DNA of 64,000 nucleotides from Flavobacterium chryseum (lineage in GTDB: Bacteria > Bacteroidota > Bacteroidia > Flavobacteriales > Flavobacteriaceae): the NCBI RefSeq assembly GCF_004362015.1, contig NZ_SNWW01000001.1, forward strand, positions 372,001 to 436,000, in the 5' to 3' direction. The notes beneath the pieces are model-generated. The model had not been told where the DNA came from. It did not search any database and was given only the letters and a program-made list of their open reading frames with translations. Made by a program: the position numbers and the translations under genes. Below are positions 56,001-60,604 of the stretch, piece after piece. Every line of letters begins with the position of its first letter. Within the stretch, counting starts at the first letter, position 1.

Positions 56001-56196
56001 ATTAGCTTACAAAAACCTTACCTTCGATATCTTCGACAGATACGGTAGAGTAGTTGCTAAGTACCATGTAGGTCAAAAATGGGATGGTAAATACAACGGA
56101 GAAGAATTGCCAACAGGTGATTACTGGTATGTTCTTAAACTAAATGACGAGAAAGATGATAGAGAGTTTGTTGGACATTTCACACTATACAGATAA
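35089..56196 (+). CDS. sprB: Giant gliding-motility adhesin SprB
   Basis: 7035 residues (about 0.7 MDa), slightly longer than the 669-kDa SprB of F. johnsoniae, the adhesin moved along the cell by the gliding motor. A signal peptide (about 1-24) is followed by an N-terminal globular domain (about 25-372) and a DUF11-like Ig domain (about 375-540). A long series of Cys-bounded SprB repeats follows (pattern C-x-G/N-...-G-G-...-Y-x-Y-S-x-D/N-G-...-G-T-Y-x-V-x-V-x-D-A-N-G-C). A jellyroll-like domain is inserted at about 1255-1465 into one of the repeats. The gliding-motility-associated C-terminal sorting domain (about 6946-7035, starting at 'L-P-N-Y-F-T-P-N-G' and ending 'E-F-V-G-H-F-T-L-Y-R') targets it to T9SS. 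The repeats are organised in seven-domain blocks, two of them recently duplicated. sprF follows in the operon. Confidence 0.93.
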   Translation: MKKPTILKIALLFLLFLQCDVVSSQNLKPFVRQFDKQLKGDILVIGNNILNRRETNNRGQVITSPNTAYNGTGFNGDFDMRYINIDNGATTGIFSSSSATLTVPNNRAPADPCYRVAYAALYWSATLKSPASRANINKVKIKVPNTTNSAYQDVTGTVIHDIVNAADGINPDNTQAYACFAEITNLLSAANPNGTYTVANVISSEGSNGGTGLSAGWSLFIVYEDSSLPSKAISSFNGFTARAQGGGPNNTVINGFTTIPTGPVQARFAFAALEGDYGYRGDYLQINGSTITPPTRPRQSNSDNFFNSSINSLGASFTNRVPNSTNTLGFDTGVIDIDPSANIIKNNDTSATITLGTNSDIFIYYFTAFSVDIIAPKVVLKKAVKDINNNDASNKNVVLGEELRYELSFQNEGNDNATSFTIIDQLPVNTTFNFPSDIISLPPGMTIPTTAAGNQYVTYNATTRTITFTIPNSYVTAVPTRAPESTIKFRVKVVDDCSKLTDACSNIIKNSAESHYFGQLGSTTTDFGDKSYSTTAGCNLVPQSTNFLVGLDACKNRRQEICTTNMVISASGGYKSYSWSTNASGTPVIGTNQSLTITQPGTYYVYNTANPPCIDLQETITVVDGGGVRTNPVIPYADNKEPDGTIVGCVIDGKPLPKIYLCGTNDSRLINVNVTNGTVVWQKTNCVRPVDLSETCADERGACTWVSAGPDGPTFNANTAGYYRVTINAGGCNNTYYFNVYKSDVSVTVSKKDKLCYKSGNITVQQINGYEYSLTNLSNNTTGAYQDSNSFEIWNAGTYVVNYRLKGIVNTCVYKTQQIIINDLNINAKVENPNEQPLCFGSNGSITVSASAGFSSYYFVLYDGATIIDQVGPLTDRVHTFSVAPGKYYEVEVYSVDSDGKKDCTARAGKYINNPSSEITPVTTTIVPLTACSDGKYRISATGGSGTYSYFVDGSTTAQAYSENDNTQQNNIIIVAPAAKTYSIRVVDSNLCEKTITLTVPGLPKPTYTVSNTNSACYNSGAEIRVTLGAGGANGYTMAYSINNGGTYQANPVFSNLQPGTYKVIVKYSITYPVPYFPNTETKECIDPAQTVIISGPTAALVASAGVAELAGCTLSQLGGKLRINNAQGGTAPYQYSFDNGGTWQASNEKDVLPGQYILKIRDALGCEYTIPYNIILDQKPVDPTIKVDDPVFNCNGTATSKVTVTNGTSANYTYEYYLDGVANTPITNNTFLNVPSGSHTVSVKYNVTTVSTYSNLLQEDFGKGGYTTTPGINPAYCFEDESTPHPVGFPCGNFNDYQINDGKYAVASSIKTNFGNSWIFAKDHTLPADPLGRFLCVNVGGSAGIGGILYSKPIKDVIVNQPVIISLWAENLIVKTSTTHDDPKLTIQLVNNLNGVGGPQTIVATTDTTNPWVVPKTEKWEYKELSLNPGTYNNLSFVIRSYSNEFNGNDVLIDDIWVRQIPKSCIAQKDFPIVIDSNKAFTASVTGFKDVKCLGSNDGEITIAAQNFNLPYGFDYSLDNGATWINSKVSPVTATGLSSKTYNIQVRYDASASSCTVPLTQIVKSPTAVTVTATVTKLPTCTTGATITAVGAGGTPAYQYELRQSNGTTVVTAFQGSGVFTNVPAGTYTVVTRDSNACSSPASAVVTVNSSTAPTASLAATSDLCYDTVNQSTLVVTATGTGSLTYSLDGQPAQTSNTFTNVGPGTHNIVVTDSNSCTAAISNIVIAPELKGTAVISKTLDCTLATPDATITVNIAGGNSPFTYKVKKGAGAYGASIPVTGTSFVYSANAADTYTFEITDAKGCTNIVSAIVNPIVNPTVTATKVDATCNGASTGSVQLVGAGGSGGYTYLFYNNTTLPVPTTFLAQASYTGLAAGTYSYQVMDSKGCKSAVGTITIAQPTTLTATATATTFTCNASNVKQAATVTIAVPTTGTAPYEYSFDGGTTFTSTRTLSVTDNGTNQTISYVVKDAQGCKTGVQTITINRLNPPTDITFSAAAVTCTATTTTVTATATNGVGTITYSITSPAASVASNTTGVFAGLAPGTYNFRATDANGCYFNKPFIINAVTPISVVANKDSDVLCKGGSTGKVTFTVSGIATVGAYTHTLTAGTGTVTKAGNTLTLANVVAGTYTLQVTDTATGCTNTATITINEPANPLTLTAVPTNISCNNGIAQITVTPSGGTPNYTYAVVIAGATAPTVFASGNVLSVDTNSGANLNWDVYVKDANGCITPRAVTIAKDNLPSVTATNGNQCTGTASTFVITATGTGKAPLTYSIDGTSFQTSNVFNVPAGTYTVTVKDGNGCTATTVTPLIIYPQLVALASVTKELDCTTTPNATITVAVSGGKSQFTYTVKKGSGATSAPSAPFSGTSFTYAVTAINADSYTFVVTDANGCSSTTTTTVNTISSPTVTETHINPSCDGGANGSVVLVGAGGSGGYTYSNNGTVYTANATFTGLAAGTYTFYVKDSKDCATPITVTLTAPTQLAATVTEVPFSCNTSNGKVAGSVTVNVTLGTGTTPYQYSFNGGGFGNSNTLTLNDNGANQGYTYSVRDGLGCTISGSGTLLRLNPPTDITFSAAAVTCTATTTTVTATSTNGVGTITYSITSPAASVASNTTGVFAGLAPGTYNFRATDANGCYFNKPFIINAVTPISVVANKDSDVLCKGGSTGKVTFTVSGIATVGAYTHTLTAGIGTVTKAGNTLTLANVVAGTYTLQVTDTATGCTNTATITINEPANPLTLTAVPTNISCNNGIAQITVTPSGGTPNYTYAVVIAGATAPTVFASGNVLSVDTNSGANLNWDVYVKDANGCITPRAVTIAKDNLPSVTATNGNQCTGTASTFVITATGTGKAPLTYSIDGTSFQTSNVFNVPAGTYTVTVKDGNGCTATTVTPLIIYPQLVALASVTKELDCTTTPNATITVAVSGGKSQFTYTVKKGSGATSAPSAPFSGTSFTYAVTAINADSYTFVVTDANGCSSTTTTTVNTISSPTVTETHINPSCDGGANGSVVLVGAGGSGGYTYSNNGTVYTANATFTGLAAGTYTFYVKDSKDCATPITVTLTAPTQLAATVTEVPFSCNTSNGKVAGSVTVNVTLGTGTTPYQYSFNGGGFGNSNTLTLNDNGADQGYTYSVRDGLGCTISGSGTLLRLNPPTDLTFTAAAVTCTATTTTVTVTATNGVGVLQYETIAPSPVIIAKQTSNSFANLAPGTYMFKVTDANGCFYTEAHTINPVTPITLIGTKISDVLCNAGNTGAARFNVAGFAATYSYTVNGGTAVTAQTASTINLTTLVAGTYTVIVTDNATGCTATAAVTINQPAALAATYTTINGNCAVTTSNVTVTVTGGSPVYRYSFVQDNAAIGTYSNSNTANLDAAVNTSWDVHIIDANGCTFKLDITIAKDVVPTVTASATGQCFGVGSYTITATPGTGLVAPLSYSIDNGASYQAGNTFVITTPGSYTVKIKDGNGCTADSNVVIVDNVLTLNAVLDKNITCSLPTAAQVTLTANGGSVAYTYESKEAAGAYTAMASNVFNTMTPGSYTFRVTDAKGCIIETTTPIIITAPVNPDITNVVQTALINCNGDATAAIAITIDNTKGLAPFVYTVLNTTTGVNYGTQTSGLAAGNYVVTVTDAKGCTDTFPITINQPTPIVVSRTVTPITCAGGGVSLGSITINSVTGGTPNYIYHVTGVNGYNKQISGQTGATAVFEVVDFGLYQIIITDANGCTNIEQNVLVASPPDDLDITVTPPPADCSTLGSAVVAINTTSLGTITGPGPFHFAIYTGPGMVYTAPTALPWYDEDAIGSKKTTIPNLLPGVKYTFIVHDTVTGCYYFETSTTPIPTQSTLTISNLVEQNITCKGANDGKVSFTINSTYPTATDVTYEILNSLSLTPITPTAVTGSGTISANGTLAVTNLGPLPYGTYVIVIKEVGTSTHAGCSIASSNFIITESAIDLSLTASVSKNANCNPASGVITAIGKDGTAPYTYQLLLASATAPTAATAGWASVNTFNRDAGSYIAYVKDAYGCIKQAAVTLNKDADPTIIAPATICYNGTAFTIAIGGTVDPAIVGAATYSVNGSTFQTSPNFTFNAAGIYNLTIKDGNGCIATVPYEVKPQLFLSAQLTKELDCTGTPNAQITLTATGGYNTAYTYEYSTDGGGTYTAMATNVLSTSVLGNYIFRVSDAKLPTACQATTTFKLDPIQPTIFTTVQTHVSCNGGNDGTITVNVTSGVGPYQYQLNGGTFQTSNVFTGLIAGTAYIVTVRDAKSCLYSNPAITITQPNALTAAAVLTTPLTCGTGNAPTKAVVTVTASQGTAPYLYNFDGAGYSTTNTYESYVGVTFNVLVKDAKGCIFPINGVNIPALNPPTITTITGTPIYCDPIASTTSTVTITTTNGVGALSYVILSPATTNVTGATSGVFTGLPAGTYLFEVTDANGCKDQESYIVKPVTNITVSGELVSNVTCNGGNNGAVKFTAANYAGTYTAVLTAGTGTLTQTGNTVNVTGLVPGTYTVEITDGITGCKATASIAVTQPTPVVLSLVSNTNANCNFGARVTVSATGGTPAYKYAFVQSGATPVAGDYDTVSSVVLDPALNTAWDAYVLDANDCPAVYSFTIATDLPPTIDTPAAPYCYMGGPVPITITGTYVGTPMYSIGNNYQSSPDFVLNAPGTYTFSIRDGNGCVTSTAYELKQQLLLKATLTQDYTCAGDASITLLATQGTLTYNTFEVSYNNGAYTAVTVQPYTTNIPGTYTFRVTDSQGCQATSVSVEVTPRTTPTATATQNNVSCTGGSDGSIVVTAANGVLPYQYQLDGGAFQTSNIFTGLAAGTHNIVVKDAKECVTITLPVTITQPTALAAIATVTTPLTCGTGNAAQAATVTVTVDPTTGTGPYQYSFNGGTSYGSVNTYTTTVSGPVSALVKDANNCVITVPASVIVQPLDPPTITTITGTPIYCDPIASTTSTVTITTTNGVGALSYVILSPATTNVTGATSGVFTGLPAGTYLFEVTDANGCKDQESYIVKPVTNITVSGELVSNVTCNGGNNGAVKFTAANYAGTYTAVLTAGTGTLTQTGNTVNVTGLVPGTYTVEITDGITGCKATASIAVTQPTPVVLSLVSNTNANCNFGARVTVSATGGTPAYKYAFVQSGATPVAGDYDTVSSVVLDPALNTAWDAYVLDANDCPAVYSFTIATDLPPTIDTPAAPYCYMGGPVPITITGTYVGTPMYSIGNNYQSSPDFVLNAPGTYTFSIRDGNGCVTSTAYELKQQLLLKATLTQDYTCAGDASITLLATQGTLTYNTFEVSYNNGAYTAVTVQPYTTNIPGTYTFRVTDSQGCQATSVSVEVTPRTTPTATATQNNVSCTGGSDGSIVVTAANGVLPYQYQLDGGAFQTSNIFTGLAAGTHNIVVKDAKECVTITLPVTITQPTALAAIATVTTPLTCGTGNAAQAATVTVTVDPTTGTGPYQYSFNGGTSYGSVNTYTTTVSGPVSALVKDANNCVIAVPASVTVQPLDPPTIDNVTATPIWCTPAANTTSTVTLTVSHGVGTLHYEITSPASAVSNFSGATSGQFNLLPAGTYIFKVTDANGCTAEATKTVDALINITTAGQLINDVVCNGEANGSVKFDVDNFAGTYTAVLTPATGTLTKVGKVITVTNLPVGNYAILVTDDITGCTATASVTVGQPNALSLTATKNTHANCKSGAEVTVVAAGGTPDYKYAFILNTATVTAADYSNSNNAVLDPAKGLNWVAYVIDSKDCKTSIPITIVLDPLPNNITTNVSTQQCPSATGEYTFTVTVGNGIAPYEYSIGNGFQSSNIFTVNAPGNYTVTVRDANQCEVTVATPVTILPALKLDHTITALPGCVVTNNGIITATASGGSATANYRYTLDGGVIVSTTPAVFSNVTPGTHIIRVRDVVTGCSVQITVVVAPSTPIAGLALTPIHVTCNGGSNGSITATIDETGVNDNPVYVYRLTGTTALGVPVSRPNQPNPTFENLQAGDYTVTVTSGRGCQDSEDIRINQFDPIVVTAPVVVQYGCTVANTSNFATVTVGNVTNGSGTYTNYEFFRDGVSVQSGPQTVYTETDYLGGNYTVKVTDDAGCSGTSIAAPIRPFISLDVINVAKVAITCISNEDITITVTSTGGTPALLNYTVTGTDNAYNQTKTNGNFTGLTVGNYIITVTNPATGCSLQKAYYVAEPNTFEIKAIPVVKEICFGTTDGIVDLTFVDNQLDPTNDAGPFNYTITGPAPSTATITGTTTDAGPLRISNLAAGQYSVIARLVASPECTVSTVFSIDQPATILTVTAEKDDITCKTGNNDGVIYASAQGGWDTSYEYQLVLNPSTIVADYSATAVFTNLGAGTYTVNVRDSKGCPVSTQVTLAIPTPITFTAAADATMLSCFGDKSGVIRVSPPTGGQGSNYLYTLTVLSNNPVTTVGPQISPVFDGLGMGRYTVTVTDGFSCTATSSAEIVITEPTLVKATLAVTRQQTCLTLSQLTLTATGGTGPYSYSATADFAIVLGTFAATTSFDVPVGSYSYYVRDVNGCNAFVTDIRTIDPLVPLNLNIDVSGAVVRCQGDASASIFAEAIGGLGDYVYTLLGATNNVVRAAQTNGTFENLPIGTYYVKVDSHDCTYTSGPIVIDEPATPVTVVSKVTDVTCFGANNGIIEITATGGTGNIQYAISPDLDKFDSKFIFDKLAPGDYQIVVKDENLCGGIYNFTIANGNLLYATLDATSIQPELCAGENNASFRVDIFGGKPGYFVRIDNETAFVPANGGTFHTFSGLKGGKHIVYFTDSYGCGPFELVVETPESVTIDPTTTETVYGCETNTTTVLFDKSNNVDDLDFSLDNTGVINPDGPVFKDLTPGPHTILVRHTNGCEKRTEEFIIEGFDKLTLTDITVSSKAEVNIIRVQAAGGKKPYLYSFDGGPFTESNEFRIYESRIYKVTVRDQNGCEATIDVEGKFIDFCLPNYFTPNGSNGGHTEIGPGCGALAYKNLTFDIFDRYGRVVAKYHVGQKWDGKYNGEELPTGDYWYVLKLNDEKDDREFVGHFTLYR
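41044..44529 (+). repeat. Near-identical 1743-bp tandem duplication in sprB
   Basis: The sequence from AGACTAAACCCG at 41044 recurs at 42787 and again (start only) at 44530, exactly 1743 bp (581 codons) apart. The first two copies agree almost base for base; the few changes seen include single residues (Ala/Ser in 'T-A-T-N-G-V-G', Thr/Ile in 'T-A-G-T-G-T-V', Asn/Asp near the end). The third copy begins alike, then diverges. Each copy is a block of seven SprB repeats. Confidence 0.93.
48161..51592 (+). repeat. Near-identical 1716-bp tandem duplication in sprB
   Basis: The sequence from CAACAATTACCACTATTACC at 48161 recurs at 49877 and, diverged, from 51593, exactly 1716 bp (572 codons) apart. 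Copies 1 and 2 are nearly identical; differences were seen only close to the end (for example the ATTACAGTACC / ATTGCAGTACC change). Each copy again carries seven SprB repeats, equivalent in order to the 1743-bp unit. Confidence 0.93.
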
Positions 56197-56224
56197 CAAA
56201 TTAGAGCCCCAAACTATGTTATCT
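56191..56224. other. Hairpin across the sprB stop and the sprB-sprF gap
   Basis: AGATAACA (56191-56198, containing the sprB TAA) pairs with TGTTATCT (56217-56224) around 18 bases. No T run for termination. It ends 15 bp before the sprF ATG and may affect translation of sprF. Confidence 0.45.
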
Positions 56225-56239
56225 AAAAAAATTATTACA

Positions 56240-57226
56240 ATGAAAAAATTAATTTTATCCTTAGTACTCATGGCTGTAACATCAGGTTACAGCCAAGAGT
56301 TAAACCTACCAGTGTTTACGCAGTATTTGGCTGACAACCCTTTTGTTATCTCTCCAGCCTTTGCAGGTATTGGTGACAATCTTAGAATTAGGGCAAATGG
56401 ACTTACCCAATGGGTAGGAATTAAAGATGCGCCTGATAACCAATCGCTGTATGCTGATTTTAGAATTCTGGATCGTTCCGGAGTCGGAATCTCGTTGTAT
56501 AATGATAGTAACGGAAACACAAGACAAACCGGTGCTAAAGTTTCGTTTGCACATCACCTTATCTTAGATTATTATTCAAAGCAATATTTGTCTTTTGGTA
56601 TTTCATACAACTTTAATACTTTTAAAATTGATATTGATAAATTCACAAATGACCCCAATAATCCTGGAGCGCCAACGAATATAGATCCTTCAGTTACCGA
56701 TAATCGTTATAATTCAAACAACAACTTTGACATTAGTGCTTTGTATCGTAATAAAGCATTTTATTTAAGTTTTAATGCAAATAACGTTTTAAAGAAAAAC
56801 ATAGATAAATATAGAGGAGTTGAACCATCCCTGCTTTCAAATTATCAGGTGTATACTGGATTTGTTTTTAAAGATGGCGAAAACAGCCGTATAGAATATG
56901 AACCATCTTTGTATTACCAATATTTTGCCAGTGATGGGCGTTCTACTACGGATCTTAACTTTAAGTACAGACGTTACAATCGCTATGAAGATTACTATTG
57001 GGTTGGAGTTTCGTATCGTTTCTTAAACGACCAGTTTCCAAAACCATTATCTGTTGGACCAATGTTAGGTTTCATGAAATCTAAATTTTACTTCGGATAT
57101 TCTTATCAGGTAATGTTTAACGACTTGGGTAACTATAATACCGGCACGCACTCGATCACAATCGGATTAGATTTATTCGGTTCAATCAGTAACTGTCCTT
57201 GTACACAAAGTCCCGTTCACGACTAA
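56240..57226 (+). CDS. sprF: SprF, PorP/SprF family outer-membrane protein for SprB secretion
   Basis: 328 residues from the ATG at 56240, which gives a clean signal peptide (M-K-K-L-I-L-S-L-V-...-G-Y-S-Q-E); a longer frame from 56144 would overlap the end of sprB and lacks a signal peptide at its start. The mature part is a PorP/SprF beta-barrel domain ('F-T-Q-Y-L-A-D-N-P-F-V-I-S-P-A-F-A-G', 'L-T-Q-W-V-G-I-K-D-A-P', 'F-G-I-S-Y-N-F') with the typical final 'I-G-L-D-L-F-G'. In F. johnsoniae SprF is needed for SprB to reach the cell surface but not for other T9SS cargo. It is the last gene of the operon, before a strong terminator. Confidence 0.92.
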   Translation: MKKLILSLVLMAVTSGYSQELNLPVFTQYLADNPFVISPAFAGIGDNLRIRANGLTQWVGIKDAPDNQSLYADFRILDRSGVGISLYNDSNGNTRQTGAKVSFAHHLILDYYSKQYLSFGISYNFNTFKIDIDKFTNDPNNPGAPTNIDPSVTDNRYNSNNNFDISALYRNKAFYLSFNANNVLKKNIDKYRGVEPSLLSNYQVYTGFVFKDGENSRIEYEPSLYYQYFASDGRSTTDLNFKYRRYNRYEDYYWVGVSYRFLNDQFPKPLSVGPMLGFMKSKFYFGYSYQVMFNDLGNYNTGTHSITIGLDLFGSISNCPCTQSPVHD

Positions 57227-57242
57227 ATAAAGAACCTTTACA

Positions 57243-57278
57243 TTAAAGCTTACTGTTAACCGAAACAGTAAGCTTTAA
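57243..57278 (+). terminator. Terminator of the spr operon
   Basis: TTAAAGCTTACTGTT (57243-57257) pairs perfectly with AACAGTAAGCTTTAA (57264-57278) around six bases, 17 bp after the sprF stop. Confidence 0.85.
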
Positions 57279-57409
57279 TTGTTAATGGGAATGTGGCATT
57301 TTTCATCTTTTCACCATTAATTTGTTTTTATTTCATAGTTTACAACGTTTTCGTTGTTATAGATAGGTTATTTTTATATTTTCTGAATTTAATACTATTT
57401 TAAAAGTTC

Positions 57410-57417
57410 TATATTTG
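57410..57417 (+). promoter_or_regulatory. pgk promoter -7 box
   Basis: TATATTTG, a full TAnnTTTG match 31 bp before the pgk ATG. No TTG at the proper distance was found. Confidence 0.6.
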
Positions 57418-57448
57418 TTATTCTTTCAAAAAATAAAAAAACTATCAA

Positions 57449-58636
57449 ATGAAAACTTTAAACGATTTCGACTTTAAAAATAAAAAAGCTATTATCCGTG
57501 TTGACTTTAATGTGCCACTGGATGAAAACTTTAATGTAACTGATGCAACACGTATTGAAGCAGCTAAACCAACTATTGATGCCATTTTAAAGCAAGGTGG
57601 AAGCGTAATCTTAATGTCGCATTTAGGAAGACCAAAAGGTGCTGAAGAAAAATATTCATTAAAACATATTCTTAAAACAGCTTCAGAGATTTTAGAAGTT
57701 CCGGTTCAGTTTGCTGAAAACTGCGTTGGAGAAGTAGCTCAAACCGCTGCTAAAAACTTAAAACCGGGAGAAGTATTATTATTGGAGAATTTACGTTTTC
57801 ATGCTGAAGAAGAAGCTGGAGATGTTGCTTTTGCAAAAGAATTGGCTTCACTTGGAGACATTTATGTAAACGATGCATTCGGAACTGCACACAGAGCACA
57901 CGCTTCAACAACTATTATCGCGCAATTTTTTCCAAACGATAAAACTTTTGGAACATTATTGGCAAAAGAAATTGAAAGTTTAAACAAAGTACTTAAAAAT
58001 AGCGAGAAACCGGTTACTGCGGTTCTTGGAGGTTCTAAAGTTTCATCAAAAATTACCGTTATCGAAAATATCTTAGATAAAGTAGATCACATGATTATTG
58101 GAGGTGGAATGACTTTTACTTTCGTTAAAGCACTTGGCGGAAAAGTTGGTGAATCTATTTGTGAAGATGACAAACAAGAATTAGCACTTGAAATTTTAAG
58201 ATTAGCCAAAGAAAAAGGAGTTCAGATTCACATTCCGGTTGATGTAGTAGCTGCAGATGATTTCTCAAACACAGCAAATACTCAAATCGTAGATGTAAAA
58301 GCAATTCCTGACGGATGGAAAGGTCTTGATGCAGGTCCTAAATCTTTAGAAAACTTCAAAAAAGTAATTTTAGAGTCAAAAACTATTTTATGGAATGGAC
58401 CATTAGGCGTTTTTGAAATGGAATCTTTTGCAAAAGGAACAATCGCTTTAGGTGATTATATTGCAGAAGCTACAGAAAAAGGAGCCTTTTCATTAGTTGG
58501 AGGTGGTGATTCTGTTGCCGCGGTAAAACAATTCGGATTCGAAAATAAAGTAAGCTATGTATCTACCGGAGGTGGTGCTATGCTTGAAATGTTAGAAGGA
58601 AAAATACTACCTGGAATTGCTGCGATTTTGGACTAA
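57449..58636 (+). CDS. pgk: Phosphoglycerate kinase
   Basis: 395 residues, normal length. It converts 1,3-bisphosphoglycerate and ADP to 3-phosphoglycerate and ATP in glycolysis. Typical segments: 'R-V-D-F-N-V-P-L' (about 18-25), 'S-H-L-G-R-P-K-G' (about 59-66), 'L-L-L-E-N-L-R-F-H', '[14 protein letters not shown]' , '[13 protein letters not shown]' and the nucleotide-binding 'G-G-G-D-S-V-A-A-V' near 352. It follows the spr operon as a separate unit. Confidence 0.97.
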   Translation: MKTLNDFDFKNKKAIIRVDFNVPLDENFNVTDATRIEAAKPTIDAILKQGGSVILMSHLGRPKGAEEKYSLKHILKTASEILEVPVQFAENCVGEVAQTAAKNLKPGEVLLLENLRFHAEEEAGDVAFAKELASLGDIYVNDAFGTAHRAHASTTIIAQFFPNDKTFGTLLAKEIESLNKVLKNSEKPVTAVLGGSKVSSKITVIENILDKVDHMIIGGGMTFTFVKALGGKVGESICEDDKQELALEILRLAKEKGVQIHIPVDVVAADDFSNTANTQIVDVKAIPDGWKGLDAGPKSLENFKKVILESKTILWNGPLGVFEMESFAKGTIALGDYIAEATEKGAFSLVGGGDSVAAVKQFGFENKVSYVSTGGGAMLEMLEGKILPGIAAILD

Positions 58637-58683
58637 AAAGCACTTTTAACATTTTTTTGGATAACTAACACGTATAAACTGCT

Positions 58684-58691
58684 TAAGTTTG
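58684..58691 (+). promoter_or_regulatory. Possible promoter -7 box of the lytic transglycosylase gene
   Basis: TAAGTTTG matches TAnnTTTG, with a TTG 24 bp upstream (58657-58659, a long spacer), 54 bp before the ATG at 58746. Confidence 0.45.
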
Positions 58692-58745
58692 CAAAACTAA
58701 CGTGTCTGTAATAACTTGAATTATAGAATTTTAAAAAAATGTTAT

Positions 58746-60584
58746 ATGATTATAAGGAAACTATCATTAGGAGTCTCGGTTTTATTATCAACGATTGGTT
58801 TTGCACAAGATGTTGCTAAAGCTGATTTACAGATTAAAGCGGATTTAAAAATATCGTATTTAGATTCTGTTAAGAATTCCTTCCAAAAAGATAAAATGTG
58901 TACTCGCGTAGACAGTCTTTGGATGAACGAATTAGTAAGTTTAGATATCTACGATGATTTAACGAAAGACATTCAAACCATTAATACAGATGTTTCTGTT
59001 GATGAAGAATTACCAACTGAGTTGCTTAAACAGCGACTTCAGGTTATGAATGAGAAATCGCCTTTTGATATCGAATATAATCAAGGTTTAGAAAATGTAA
59101 TAAAGTCGTTTCTTAAGAATCGTAAAAAATCGTTCTCCCGATTAATGGCTTTATCAGAATATTATTTCCCAATATTTGAAGACGCTTTTGCCAAACAAAA
59201 CGTTCCTTTAGAAATTAAATATTTAGCCGTTGTAGAATCTGCTTTAAACCCTAAAGCAGTTTCTCAAATGGGCGCCACAGGTCTTTGGCAATTCATGTAC
59301 GGAACCGGAAAACAATACAATCTTAAAATCGATTCGTATATTGATGAGCGCAGCGATCCTATGAAAGCGACAGCTGCATGTTCAGAATATATGACCAAAA
59401 TGTTTAAGATTTTTGGTGATTGGGAGCTTGTATTGGCTTCATACAATTCAGGTCCGGGAAATGTTACCAAAGCAATTCGTCGTTCTGGCGGAAAAACAAA
59501 ATACTGGGATATCCGTAACCATCTTCCAAAAGAAACTCAGGGTTATGTTCCCGCTTTCTTAGCTACAATGTACCTTTTTGAATTCCATAAAGAACACGGA
59601 ATTAATCCGGAAAGAGCTCTTGTAAAGAATTTTGAAACAGATACAGTTCAAATCAAAAATCAAATGTCATTCAAACAAATCGCTGATTTGTTAGACATGC
59701 CACAATCACAAATACAACTTTTAAATCCTTCATATAAATTAAACGTTGTACCATTTTACCAAAGCGAACCACACTTTTTGCGTTTGCCGAAAGATAAAAT
59801 TGCCACTTTTGTAAACAACGAAGACAAGATTTACGCTTACGTAAATTACCAGTCTCAACACAAAGGGCTACCAAAACAATTAGCTTTAAAAGTTTCACCA
59901 AAAGGAAAAGCGCAACTTAATAATGCAGTTGCAGCATCTGAAGTGCAGTTTTACAAAGTTAGAAAAGGAGATAATTTAGGAACAATTGCTGATAAATACG
60001 ATGTTTCTGTTTTAGATTTAAAAAAATGGAACAACATTAAAGGAAATGCAATCGCTCTTGGAAAAACTTTAAAAATCAAATCAAACAACGATTCAATTGT
60101 TAAGAATCCAAAAGAATTAAAAGTTGCACCACAAGTTGATAAGAAACAACCGGAAGAAGCAGTTGCATCTTCAAGCAACAACGATAAAGGTTCTAAAAGT
60201 TTAGAATATGTAGTTGCTGCCGGAGATAATTTAGGAAGCATTTCTAAAAAATTCGATATCTCAATTGCTGACTTAAAAGAATTGAACAACCTAACTTCAA
60301 ATAATCTTGGCTTAGGAAAAACATTAATTGTTGGTAAAGAGATTCGTCTTGATGGAGAAACAAACACAGCCAATACTGCTGTAGCTTCATCTTCTATTGA
60401 TTCATTTAAGAAAAAAACAGCTTCGGCTAAAAATATAGCAGAAGACTATTACGTTAAAAAAGGAGATTCATTATATAGTATTTCAAAAAAATATCCTGGA
60501 GTGACAATTTCAGATATCAAAAAATGGAATAACATACAAGATGCCGATATTAAACCGGGAATGAAACTTAAAATAAACGGATAA
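58746..60584 (+). CDS. Lytic transglycosylase with LysM domains (MltD type)
   Basis: 612 residues from the ATG at 58746, which gives a proper signal peptide (M-I-I-R-K-L-S-L-G-V-...-G-F-A-Q-D); a frame open to a TTG at 58716 adds ten unneeded residues. The SLT/transglycosylase domain (about 120-290) has the catalytic Glu at residue 164 in 'A-V-V-E-S-A-L-N-P-K-A', then 'G-A-T-G-L-W-Q-F-M' and 'A-S-Y-N-S-G-P-G-N-V'. Three LysM domains (about 402-446, 487-530, 567-611) bind peptidoglycan. It cleaves the MurNAc-GlcNAc bond, forming anhydro ends, in the periplasm during wall remodelling. The next gene starts 46 bp downstream inside a hairpin. Confidence 0.92.
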   Translation: MIIRKLSLGVSVLLSTIGFAQDVAKADLQIKADLKISYLDSVKNSFQKDKMCTRVDSLWMNELVSLDIYDDLTKDIQTINTDVSVDEELPTELLKQRLQVMNEKSPFDIEYNQGLENVIKSFLKNRKKSFSRLMALSEYYFPIFEDAFAKQNVPLEIKYLAVVESALNPKAVSQMGATGLWQFMYGTGKQYNLKIDSYIDERSDPMKATAACSEYMTKMFKIFGDWELVLASYNSGPGNVTKAIRRSGGKTKYWDIRNHLPKETQGYVPAFLATMYLFEFHKEHGINPERALVKNFETDTVQIKNQMSFKQIADLLDMPQSQIQLLNPSYKLNVVPFYQSEPHFLRLPKDKIATFVNNEDKIYAYVNYQSQHKGLPKQLALKVSPKGKAQLNNAVAASEVQFYKVRKGDNLGTIADKYDVSVLDLKKWNNIKGNAIALGKTLKIKSNNDSIVKNPKELKVAPQVDKKQPEEAVASSSNNDKGSKSLEYVVAAGDNLGSISKKFDISIADLKELNNLTSNNLGLGKTLIVGKEIRLDGETNTANTAVASSSIDSFKKKTASAKNIAEDYYVKKGDSLYSISKKYPGVTISDIKKWNNIQDADIKPGMKLKING

Positions 60585-60604
60585 TAAAAAATCTTAACTA
60601 AATT

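Larger units (their letters stand above)
25940..57278 (+). other. Seven-gene spr (gliding motility) operon
   Basis: Seven same-strand genes (26003 to 57226, 31.2 kb) lie between one promoter and one strong terminator: three exported proteins without names, then sprC, sprD, sprB, sprF. Spacing is a 4-bp overlap (gene 3/sprC), 1 bp (sprC/sprD) or short gaps of 43-208 bp, and no intrinsic terminator with a T run occurs between them. In F. johnsoniae sprB is known to be in a seven-gene operon of 29.3 kb in which sprB, sprC, sprD and sprF are needed for spreading. The number and order of genes here agree. The identification of the four named genes rests on this order and on their domains. Confidence 0.85.

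Noticed and set aside
56144..56239. Earlier start for sprF
   Set aside because: It lies inside the sprB sorting domain coding region; the ATG at 56240 gives a clear signal peptide.
58716..58745. TTG start for the lytic transglycosylase gene
   Set aside because: The ATG at 58746 begins a normal signal peptide; the extra residues do not fit.
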